This document shows positions 24,319 through 34,600 of a stretch of DNA of 47,807 bases, piece after piece. How positions within the stretch are numbered: position 1 is the first letter of the stretch; every line of letters starts with the position of its first letter. The position numbers were made by a program, and so were the translations under genes. The notes under the pieces were generated by a model. The model worked only from the letters and a program-made list of their open reading frames with translations. It did no database searches and was not told the DNA's origin. This DNA comes from Purshia tridentata (Eukaryota > Streptophyta > Magnoliopsida > Rosales > Rosaceae): positions 1 to 47,807 of the forward strand of contig QANT01002004.1 in assembly GCA_003254885.1 (NCBI GenBank), written 5' to 3'.

Positions 24319-27023
24319 ATGGAACTTGCATTCTCCTTCCTTTCTTCCTCCTTTCCCTTGATGAGGTCAACTCCTCCTCGTTGTCGTCAAACAAGACTAA
24401 TTTCATGGCGTACGAGGACGACAACAACAACAAGATCCCAAACAAGAAAAGAATCCTCCTGCAATGTACTCCAAAACGACTCATCAAAGCATAAGCGGCG
24501 ATTTGCTCAGTATCATCCTACCATTTGGGATTTTGAACTCATTAACTCCTTCGCCACTCATTACACTGTACGTATCTTCCACACTTAACCAAATTAACAC
24601 ACACATCAATAAGCAGCTCACTGTAAAACTTTGATTTCTTGCAGTACGAGTTATATGGCGCACAATTGGAGGGTCTGAAGCAGAATGCTGCTAAAGCATT
24701 ACTGGCATCCTCAACTTCAAGTACTTGTTCGATTCTAAAACTTATCGACTCAATGCAGAGGCTGGGAGTTGCCTATCACTTTGAAAAAGAGATCGAGGCA
24801 GCTCTTAGCCTTGTTGCTTCCAGTTTTACTGTCAATACCACAAACGATGATCTCCACACGGTTTCTCTGCAATTCCGAATACTCAGACAACATGGCATTG
24901 CTATTAGTCCAGGTAAAGGTCTTCTTGTCAAGCTTAGAAACAAAAGTTAATAGTTGGGGCATTAGAGAGAAACAAACTCTGGCATTACCAATTCTTACTA
25001 ACTTCTGTAATATACGGTGACAAATTGATTGACAGATGTGTTTAACAAGTTTAGAAGCAGAGATGGAAGCTTCAAAGACAGCATAAGCAAGGACGTGGAG
25101 GGACTTTTGAGTTTGTATGAAGCCTCACACCTTGGAATGGTTGGTGAAGATCATGTGTTTGAAGAAGCAAAGAGTTTTAGTACCAAAAACTTGAAACAAT
25201 TAATGGCAACAATGGACGACAACGATTTATTGAAGCAATTAGTAGAGCAATCACTAGAAACTCCCCTGCACTGGAGGATGCCGAGGATCGAAGCTCGGAA
25301 CTTCATCGATATCTACCAAAGGGACGATTCTAGGAACTTGGCTTTGCTTGAGTTTGCCAAGTTGGACTATAATCTTGTCCAATCCATATATCAAAGGGAG
25401 ATAAAGGAGCTATCATGGCAAGATGCGCATATGCATAATATTAGAGAGAGATCTTAGCTTTTTCATTTCATAAGAAAATTTTGTGTGAGCTATTATTGCT
25501 ACGTGACAGTGTTGAATATAAGAACAGTCCAGCTAAAAGATAGAATGTGTCCAAAAAATATAAATTTATTATCAAATTTTGGCACATCTTTTATGACAAA
25601 ACCAGGTTGACGCAAGTTTTGCTTTCACATATATGCAGGTGGTGGAGAGACTTGGATTTTAAAAACAAGGCAAGTTACTCGAGGGATAGATTGATGGAGA
25701 ATTACTTGTGGGCGTTGGGGATCGTTTATGAGCCCCAACTCTCGTAATGCAGGATTGGCCTCACCAAATTTGTATGCATATTAACAGCCATTGATGAGAT
25801 GTATGATGTGTATGGATTTTTGGATGAGCTTCACCACTTCACAGATGCAGTATCTCGGTAAGTCAGATCATGTTATGAGTTTAATTACTTTAATCTTCTC
25901 AACGCTTCCTCTACATTCCAGTATTAGGAGTATCTCAATTGATCACTTTGTGGACCCTTTTTTTAAGTCACCTATGTGAGTTTCATCTCTATTAGAGAAA
26001 CGATCCATAATATGATCAGTTAAGATGATCCAAATAGTTTTATTCTAACTAAAATAAAAGTTGGATATTCCTTAAATTTGTTACATCAAATATATGACAA
26101 TAATATTAATGATGATAGATGGGATATGGAAGCAAAGGAGAACCTTCCCGAATACATGAAGCCACTTTATATTGCCATGCTCAAGTTTGGCAATGAATTA
26201 GCCAATCATAACGAATTAAAAAATAATAGTGGTTTGAACATCCTCCCTTATATTAAGAGAGAGGTAATTAGTACTTTAATTAAATTATTAAGAAGTCCAT
26301 CGATCTCTTAATTAATTTACTCTAACAAAAGCACGACCTTTTTATTGCCTATATATTGCAGTGGGCAAATCTTTGTGAATCATATTTGGTAGAAGCACAA
26401 TGGTTTTACAGTGGACACACACCAACTTTGGAAGAGTACATAGAGAATGCATGGACTTCAGTGGGTGGTCCTGGAGCTATGCTCCATGCTTATTTGTTAA
26501 GGCTGGGTTACAACTCAACAAAAACTTCACTTGACTCCTTTAATAATGCTTCTCAGCTCATATATTGGTCTTCCCTCATAACTCGACTTAGCGATGATTT
26601 GGGGACCTCCAAGGTATATATATGTGTGAATTGTGATCTGCTTAATTAGTAAGTTCTAGCTAATTAGCAAACTCATCACTTGATAAATTAAAATTAATTG
26701 CCATGTGTTTTTGTTCAAAGGCTGAGAAGGTGAGAGGTGATGTTGCAAAAGCCGTAGAGTGCTACATGGAAGAGAAAGGCATATCCGAAGAAGAAGCACA
26801 GGATTACATAAAGGGTTTGATATGCCATTCATGGAAGAAAATCAATGAAGAGAGTGCCAAAAGTAGCATACCAAAACCCATTGTGAACATGTCATTGAAT
26901 ATGGCGAGGAGTGCTCACTGCATCTTTCGGCATGGAGATGGCATTGGAACATCAAATGGGATCACCAAAGATCGTTTGATCTTTTTGATTACAAATCCTA
27001 TCCCTATCACCATCCACAATTAA
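24319..27023 (+). pseudogene. TPS-b terpene synthase, copy B (nonsense mutation)
   Basis: Same seven exons as copy A with identical lengths: 24319-24567, 24645-24912, 25036-25417, 25639-25857, 26119-26263, 26362-26613, 26721-27023. Two damaging changes are seen. Codon 336 is TAA at 25745-25747 where copy A has GAA, so the product would end at 335 aa, before the metal-binding site. The first aspartate motif reads DEMYD (25793-25807) instead of DDMYD. There are no frameshifts and few other substitutions, so the loss is recent. It shares the GC donor of intron 3 (25418) with copy A. RR(x)8W and DDLGTSKAE are still present. A sequencing error at the stop cannot be excluded, but the independent DDxxD change makes a non-functional gene more likely. 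Confidence 0.88.
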
Positions 27024-27105
27024 GATTTGTTTTAATTACGTGCCCCTTGGATACCTAGAAATTGTAATGTTTTGGTGAAAGACCGAAACCAATATTGTAT
27101 AAACT

Positions 27106-27562
27106 GTAAGGATGGATGAAGATAATCTCGATCTAAAGCTTATGTGTACCTAAATAACCCTTTTTTTTGTTTATGTTTTATGTGTTGAAATTAATTGTAT
27201 TAGTCCAAGGGTTCACATTGCTCCCAAAATGTAAAGTATTCCAAATTGAATGTGCCATCTTTTATATTCCACGACATCGATCCTTTAAAAATAAAAAATA
27301 AAAAGCACCTAACATACTGTTGTTGGCAGTATTATTTATAATATATATATGTAATGCATTCCTTACTAAATTAAAGAGGGAGTAAAGACTAAAGAGAGAT
27401 TAGCACTACTTTTGTCTCACATGGAGCGATAACGTAGTAAAGGGTAGCATTGTCATTTCAGAGTTATGATGGAAATGTAATGTAGCTCATGAAAGGGATG
27501 GATTAGTAAAGTAGCAAAAGGACGAAAAGTCTAATATTATGAGTGAATGAATGATATAGTAA
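27106..27562. other. intergenic spacer after terpene synthase copy B
   Basis: AT-rich, with a short TA run near 27340. The spacer separates the copy B 3' flank from the convergent DUF1218 gene. Nothing recognisable. Confidence 0.4.
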
Positions 27563-28206
27563 TTAGTCAGTAGAGGCAGTGGCAGATATGTAATATGCAA
27601 CACAAAACAGCCCATGAACAAAACACAAGATCCCACCAATTGACAGAAAATGGTGGTGTGTAAAACCACATGAAGATCTTGACTTGTGGTTTGACCAAGT
27701 TCCTATCACCAGCATGGACAATCCAACGGCCAAAATGAGCCTGATGATGGACAAGTAGAAATGAATGAAATTAATTAAGCAATATTTGTAAGGATCATGA
27801 TTCATGATGAGTAGGGGTTAGAAGTTACCAGGTGAAGATGAGGCATGCCAGTGAGAGTTGCCTATTGGGAGGAGCCTTTTGAAGGTCTTCCTGAGAACAA
27901 ACGCAATTGCATCCACCGAGCAAGTTAACAATAACATGGGCTACAACCAGAAGTGCGGCTGCAGCTAATCCTAGTTTGAATGCTGCATGACTTGGCTCTC
28001 TACACTCAAAAATCCATAACCTCAAGTGCTTCACCTGTAAAATCCCAACTTAATGAACATATATCTATATGCATATTGAACAAAGAATTAACAGTCAAAA
28101 GAATAACCTTGTTTTGTTCAAGTTCAGCTTCGATGCCAAGAATCCCAGCTACGATGTCCATTGCCACGATCAAGAGGCAGACAAGAAAACCTCCCAGTTT
28201 AACCAT
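27563..28206 (-). CDS. DUF1218 four-helix membrane protein (MWL-like)
   Basis: Three exons join in frame: 28206-28108, 28034-27829, 27740-27563; 160 aa. Four hydrophobic helices: VKLGGFLVCLLIVAMDIVAG at the N-terminus (also a signal anchor), LGLAAAALLVVAHVIVNLLG, IFTWLILAVGLSMLVIG, and ILCFVHGLFCVAYYIS. Conserved DUF1218 cysteines are present (FECREP, GCNCVCS, SCGFTHHHFLS). The family includes Arabidopsis MODIFYING WALL LIGNIN-1/2 and DESIGUAL/VCC proteins, which sit in the endomembrane system and affect lignin or vein and leaf development; this one looks closest to the MWL type. The first two junctions fall right after EQNK and FTW. A TATATA at 28329-28334 (minus strand) and a CT-rich leader lie upstream. 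Confidence 0.88.
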
Positions 28207-29615
28207 TGTCTCTGTTTCTCTCTGTCTCTCTCTGTTTCTCTCTGTTTCTCTGTCTCTGATCTAATAATGGTGCAAATGAATTTTAGATGAGAAGGGTAGG
28301 AAGCTAGGTAAGAGATAGTATGAAAGGGTATATAGTAAAGCGTGTAGAGAATAGATATATGTAAGTGGGTAAAAGCTTCTTATGTCTACACAGTGCAAGC
28401 TTTATTTTGCTTTTAGCTTCTTCTTTTCTCTCCTTTTTCTTCGGTCTTTGATTCCTTTGATAGGGGAGCAAGGAAAGTAGGGCATAAACCAGCTCATGGA
28501 GGAGCGTGCCTGATGGAGCATCTATCTCAACCCATGTCCCAAGGCCCAACATCATCAAATCTTTAATCGCCAGTTAATTCTTGAGAACCTTTTTGACTTT
28601 TATTATGAACAGATCGACCGACTTCGTAACCATTTTCACTGCTGTTGCTGTGCTCTCAATCATTTTCTTTCGGAACAAACAGGTAGTAATATTAATCTTT
28701 CTTTTTATGACATCATATACGTGAGTTGTAAATTTTCTCCCATTCGATTATAGACAAGAAGCAATTGCATCCGAGTTGACTCGTTGGGCTTTCCAGGCCT
28801 TGTAATATGGGCTTTTTAGTGCATTGCTTTGTGACATGCTTTCATATATGGTCCATGTCAGGAGACTGTTCGTGTTGGGCCTTGGCCTACTTTCATTTTT
28901 ATCGGACCCAGATGTATGCAGCTTACACGTTAAAATACTAACACATTAGTCATTAGGTTTTCATTTTTTTTATATGACATATATAATAATATATAGAGTA
29001 TTCAATTTTGAGTCGTACTGTTTTTTTGGGTCAAGATTGAAGAACCAGATGGGACTTAATATATAGCATGAATGAATGGAATGAATTAAAAAAACCAGTA
29101 GCTGCAATACATTATACATATAGGACATAGCTGAGGAGCAGCCGCAGGTGTACATTTTGTCTTGTGTGACTGTGAGTAGTAAATAGTAGGCCAAACACAA
29201 GTCATATATAGACGCAAATGAAATGATGCATATAGTATATTCTTCATGTAAGCATAAAAAAACAAAAGTAAAGACCTCATTTCTTTGGGAAAAAAGCACA
29301 AAACAATTAAACAGGACCATGCACAATGTCAGACTATATATAGCAGCTACTGCAATCAGGATGAGTACCCTTGCAAAGAAAAACTAACTGGTTTGCAAAC
29401 TGTGATTTCCATTTCCCCAAATTTCAATTCTGATCCCTACCTTTGGAACTCTGATCGATTACAATGTAAGACACACCCACTGATTAACCAAAACAGATCC
29501 CACTGACAGTACGGACTATTTTAAAAAAGAAAATGACAAGAAATTAACGACCCAGACAGACGCTTCAAGTGGTAATTAGGCAGTAATTAAGAGTAGTCCA
29601 AAAATTAAGTAAAGC
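28207..29615. other. intergenic spacer
   Basis: It holds the DUF1218 leader (CT/GTTTCTCTCT repeats at 28207-28260), its TATATA at 28329, and AT-rich sequence. A short plus-strand frame at 28605-28680 (MNRSTDFVTIFTAVAVLSII..., ending at CAG|GTAGTA) resembles an isolated exon but has no partner. The frames at 28970-29326 are AT-rich noise. Confidence 0.4.
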
Positions 29616-30626
29616 TTAATTATTAGTGGAAGAAGAGTCAAGAAAGAAGTGGTGGAGAACATGAGACGAAGACCGGATCCTGCGCTTGAGAAGAGGCAAC
29701 TGCTCGACAGCAAAGACACAGCAACCCTGGGAGTACATCCTGGTCTGCACCACAGGGGAGTTCACCAGCACCTGCAAAAGCTGGTTGCGGGTGAGCCTGG
29801 CGAGTGCACTTATGACAGCACCATCATCAACATCACCAGGACCACCGGTAGTGCCACGTGGGAAGACGGGGGACGGTGATGACGTAGAGGAGGAGTAGAC
29901 GGCATCGACGGGCATGCCCTGGAGGGCAGTGAGCTGGGCCTGAAGGAACTTGACGTACTTGTAGGCCTCCTGGAGCATCGTGGCCGTGTCCATCTTCTTG
30001 TCCCAGGGCAGCAGCCTCTGCAGGCACCGAGTCTTGTCACTCAGAGTCTGGCGGCGCAGACGGGCCAAGGTGCTGCCGCATCGTACCTTGTTCACGGCCG
30101 GAGGAGGACCGGCGTATGAGGGCAAGAGGCAGTGGTTGGGGTGGTCAGGGATTGAGGTAGGTGGTTGGAGGAGGGTTTGGGGCTGAGGGTGAAAGCAAGA
30201 GTAGTAAGATGAGTCAACTCGGGCGCGTTTGTAGGATGATGTTGAAGAAGAAGATGAGGAGGGGTCGAGGGAGTGAAGATCTGGGAGGTGGTGGAAGATG
30301 GAGGAGTAGTCATGGTGTTGATTGGGGTTGGTGTCAATGTCAATGTGGAAGTAGTCTTGGTAATCGGAAAAGGATTCGGGTTTGGGCAACCTGGGACTGG
30401 GGGTGGTCTCGGAGGTGGAAGAAGCGTAATCGTCAGGATGACACAAAAAGGGCATTAAGGGGATTTGCTGATGACCGGAGAGGAAGGAGTGGAGGCTGAC
30501 GCCGGGGAACATGGCGTTGAAGGTGGCGTCGTCCCAAGTAGCACTATTATTAGTCATCGGATCTTCATCTCCGCTCCCCATCAATAGCCTCAGAAACTGA
30601 TCGCCCTCCATTTCTGTGTTTTTCAT
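29616..30626 (-). CDS. atypical bHLH transcription factor (bHLH117/52/53-like)
   Basis: A single-exon frame. I start it at the ATG at 30626 (MKNTEMEG, 336 aa; an alternative Met is at 30611) because a TATA-like element at 30685-30698 lies between it and the upstream in-frame ATG at 30764. The bHLH region is at about residues 185-236: RLRRQTLSDKTRCLQRLLP (basic and helix 1), loop with WDKKMD, then ATMLQEAYKYVKFLQAQLTAL (helix 2). The basic region lacks the His-Glu-Arg set that contacts the E-box, so it is a non-E-box type, as in the small Arabidopsis group with bHLH52, 53 and 117. The N-terminus is Asp/Pro/Ser-rich with a poly-Ser run. The C-terminal CCVFAVEQLPLLKRR is a distinct conserved-looking block. 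Target genes unknown. Confidence 0.85.
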   Translation of the reverse strand: MKNTEMEGDQFLRLLMGSGDEDPMTNNSATWDDATFNAMFPGVSLHSFLSGHQQIPLMPFLCHPDDYASSTSETTPSPRLPKPESFSDYQDYFHIDIDTNPNQHHDYSSIFHHLPDLHSLDPSSSSSSTSSYKRARVDSSYYSCFHPQPQTLLQPPTSIPDHPNHCLLPSYAGPPPAVNKVRCGSTLARLRRQTLSDKTRCLQRLLPWDKKMDTATMLQEAYKYVKFLQAQLTALQGMPVDAVYSSSTSSPSPVFPRGTTGGPGDVDDGAVISALARLTRNQLLQVLVNSPVVQTRMYSQGCCVFAVEQLPLLKRRIRSSSHVLHHFFLDSSSTNN

Positions 30627-30684
30627 GCACAGAAGAAAACAACTAACTGCGCACTCTCTATGATGAATGAATTGTAATACAAGA

Positions 30685-30698
30685 ATATAAACTATAAA
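30685..30698 (-). promoter_or_regulatory. TATA-like element of the bHLH gene
   Basis: On the minus strand this reads TTTATAGTTTATAT, about 60-75 bp before the chosen ATG at 30626. It argues against translation starting at 30764. Confidence 0.45.
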
Positions 30699-30764
30699 GT
30701 GATGAGAGTGAGGTCTGGGCGTTACGGGGAGGGGACACGTGGTGTCTGGGGAGTGGTGAAGCAT

Positions 30765-31607
30765 AAAGGCGGCTATGTGGTTGGCTCCCTACAACAGGCA
30801 GGCAGGCGTAGGTGTAGGTGTAGACCGTCGGGCGATTTGGGCGTGTGCCATTCTCGTGAGGAGAGTACGGACAGTGGGGCCCAAGGCTGTAACCTATGAG
30901 CTGTGAATGGGAGGCCCAAAAAGCAAGGCTGCCTGCCTCAAGGGTATAATAAAGAAGGGGCTATTTAGGGAATTCAAAATTTACAGACATTTACTGGTCA
31001 CAAAAGGGGTGATGTTGGGCGTGGTTTATCACTTGCCTGGACGTACAGTTAGATTTGATGAGCTGGCCTTCCCTCCCGCAATGCATCCACTCAATTCACA
31101 AAATTGGTTCTTAATAGGACATTCCTTTTGTTAATGCCTTCCTCGGCTGCTAATGCCATACAGAGAGAATGCATGGAAAACGACAAATTAACTTACTTCA
31201 CATAGGCCCCACCCCCCCCAACCCCAACCCTGTTGAAAAAATGTCGTAACTTGCGGATAAAATTGTTGAAGGCATTTTTGACAAGGTGAACCACAAAAAA
31301 CAATTAATAAATAGACAAATCAAAAAGCTAGTGGCATGGACTACTTTTTTCCTTTCATTTCTTTCTAAATTAGAAGGGGTGAAAAACAAATGTTCTAAAA
31401 CTAGATAATGAATTACAAATTACAAAGATGAAGAACTGTACATAAGAATGATAGCAGCGGGAGAACAAAAATCATGTTTTGGAATGATTACCAACTCCCC
31501 ACTTTTAAAAGGGGCAGCTGCCGTAAAATAAAATTGCAAAATCATTCCAAAACAATAACAAAGACTAGCCAGTATTCCCGCTGCCAGTTCCTGACACTCA
31601 CAAAACT
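30765..31607. other. bHLH upstream region and SDG2 3' flank
   Basis: The bHLH promoter region lies at 30700-30900. The segment 31410-31607 is the likely 3' UTR of the SDG2 gene. A C-run is at 31208-31219. The short frames here have no domain. Confidence 0.4.
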
Positions 31608-34600
31608 TCACCGATCCCACATAGCCTGATATATCGCAGGTCTGTGCTTTAACCAATGCACCATCTCCTTGTCCAGTGAAGAATTATTCACAACACTGTC
31701 TAGCATTGGACTCCCAAGAACTTTTGGAGAGCTATTGAACGACCATATTCGGTCTTTCGGCCAAGGTCTCTGGGGTTGCTTCTCCTGGAGAATATTCAAG
31801 GAGACAAGCTAAGCAACCAATATTAAATAATTAATTAATTAATTAAACTCACAACTTAACAAACACAAGATTCTTTGGGCAAACGCATCTTGAATCAAGC
31901 AAAAATAGGGCTTGTAATTTGAGTTATAAGCAGCCTGTGAACCAGCTCAACCCCCAGTCTCTAGTATTTATGGATTGGATGCATAACACTATAAAGAACA
32001 AAGGCACCAAAAAGTAAAACAAAAATGTAAAACTCACCATCCTCGCAATCATAAATTTCACAGTCTTTGGGCCATAAACACGCTGCCGCGAAGGTTTCTG
32101 AACCTTGGCATAGAAGGAGCTGATGTCAGGTAATGACAAGCAACCCCTACTTGATCTAGCCAAGCTACAATCTGGATCTGCACTAGTCTGGTTATACCAA
32201 AAAATCAGCTGCCCTAAACAATAATTCTCCCCATAAGTCTTACAATACTCCTGAAGACCTCCCCCCAACTTCTCAGCACACTTGGGACCTAGGTCAAGGG
32301 GACTAATGTATACCGGCGGCGAAGTTACTGCCTTGTATTCCTGAAAGTTCAAATGAAGTCTGCTTTAGATTCAAAAACAGAAGAAACACAATCGAATTAG
32401 GAAACATTGCTAGAGGTTCTTATTAGAAAGGCGTACCCGTATTCTAACGAAGCACTTTGTGTAAGCATAAATGTGGATCAAGTCAGCAGCAGCATCTTGC
32501 CGAGACTTGTATGTACAAGGAAGATTGCGGACCTCATCTCTCAACCTTCCAAAGAAACAAGAAATCTCATAAAGTTAGCATCATTTACAAGGTCAAAACA
32601 GCATAGCATAAGACAATAACATATGCGCATGCCACTCACCATAATAAAGATTTTTTAAGTTCTTTGCATATGTCATATGAACCTGATGGATCATGATCAA
32701 GCATCTTGGATTTGAGATCATTTAGCAAGTGTTCCTCCACGTGAGGGGCCATGCTCTCAAGAAGCTCCTCAACAAGTGATCCTTCTCCCTTCCATAGAAA
32801 GGAAACAGCTGCTTCAGGACTCAACCGCTCCAGCGGAGGCGGAGCATTCTTTGGGTTGCCAAAAACGCATCCCATAACATACCTCACCTGTAAGATATCA
32901 TTGTAACAGATCTTCATCAAACTACAGAATAAGCCCATTATCATTTGGTAATTATTTCCCCAATACAAATAATCTAGATTGAATTTGAGAATTCTGATAC
33001 ACAAAGATTCCTAACAAAGAATTCAATGGACAATAATCACGTCAGTGTACTAGATTGGCTCTGAATCCTGGAGATGTGATTTTTACTGCTGGAAATTGCA
33101 AGAAACCAATATGTTCAAAATTATCATATCATGCAACTTTCTAATTCGAAAATCATTATACCACACATTTCATATGTCATAATAATGTGTTTGAGCACCA
33201 AATTCACAGTACAATAAATATCCATTAATTATTATTTTTAATTCAATATACAAATATAACAAAAAATAATACAGAAATAAAAAGATGACAAGTTCCTCTA
33301 CAATTTGGAAAGAGGAATTCACCTTGTCAAGGGTAACAGCCAAATTCTGAAGCCTTTGGTTGTACACACCCTCCGCCTGAACCTCAGCATCACTCTTCTC
33401 AACCTCAAGACAAATATCTGAAAAATACTTCCTCTTTTCTTCCAGATTATGCCTTAAAATCTCCTCAGGAAGCTTTGTCCTCTCAAAATTTATGAACCTC
33501 ACCTTTAAACAAAATTGAAATGAAGAAAAAATAAATGATAGTTGATTTCAAAAATTACCACAAAACCGAAAAATAAAGCAGCAGGAAGGCAGCATACCAA
33601 GCGGGCCGAATAAGCAATCACCCAATCTGGCAACCCACCAAGCAAGCAACTGCCTAAACCAGCCCTCCCCAACTCAAGATAATCCTCCTCAGATACTGAA
33701 TTTAACTCGCAAGCTTCCAGCATTAACTGATGACGATCCAGAATTCCATGCCACTCCTTCAGCACCTGATAAATGAACAGCACTCCACTTAATAAAAAAA
33801 TAAAATGACTTTAAATCATGGTGAAGTAAAACAATAGAACTTCACTGGCTACACCAGCTGCCATTGGGCACCAAAATTGTGAGATTTAAAGTAATAGCTT
33901 GGTTCCCTTCAAAAGAAACCTGAGCCTCAAAGAAGTGCAGATATTATTTTTCGGATACCTTTTGAAAAGCTCCTTCACCTGTCAAATTCAAGTAGCTACC
34001 CCGACAAACTTGGCTACCACACAAACAAACAGATGCTTCGTATTCTTCCTTACTCTGTCACAAAATAGATAGGCATCAACTCTTACAAACATAGTCATGA
34101 AAATTGAAAACTAGCTGTACGTGAAGCCCATAGGCAAAAGAGACACACCTCTGTAACAGAATTGTAATCGAACGTGATCTCCTCACCATATTGAATTTTA
34201 TGTAAAGTGTAGATTCCAATCTGGTAATGACCATCTACAGCAGTAACTCTGCATTCAATAAACAATCGATGTTAACAGAACTCACAGGAAAAGTTCAGCT
34301 AGACTAAGGAAAAAGTAACAATCAATGTTTACAGCAGTAACTTGTATCAAAATATGACATAAAGTAAAAGAATTATTTGTTTGAATAAATTTGAATACAG
34401 TATTTAAAATTCTACACTCTAAATGTCAAAATTCACAATTCCTGCACTGCTCAGTAAAAATTCCCTCTATGCAAGGTGAATTAATAACTATCAAGGCCAC
34501 TCACTGATAATCACACTGTAAGGTGAATTTGTGGTACCATAATAACAGAAGTAAAACAATAGAACTTACTTTGCTTCACAATTAGGTCGACATGAGTGAC

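Larger units (their letters stand above)
22903..27105 (+). repeat. tandem duplication, unit B
   Basis: Second copy of the terpene synthase unit, about 4.2 kb. Homology to unit A begins at TTTTTAATTTTGAGA (22903) and fades about 80 bp after the stop codon (around 27100). It lacks the 769 bp found in unit A, the junction being at 22970/22971. The AT microsatellite of A is lost and a TC run (24241-24263) is expanded in its place. Confidence 0.85.

Noticed and set aside
28207-28260. CTCTGT repeat as a possible CRISPR-like array
   Set aside because: It is a simple CT-rich leader repeat with no spacers, in a plant nuclear context.
30161-30499. Plus-strand frames opposite the bHLH gene
   Set aside because: They are antisense shadows of the Pro/Ser/His-rich bHLH N-terminus, with no domain.
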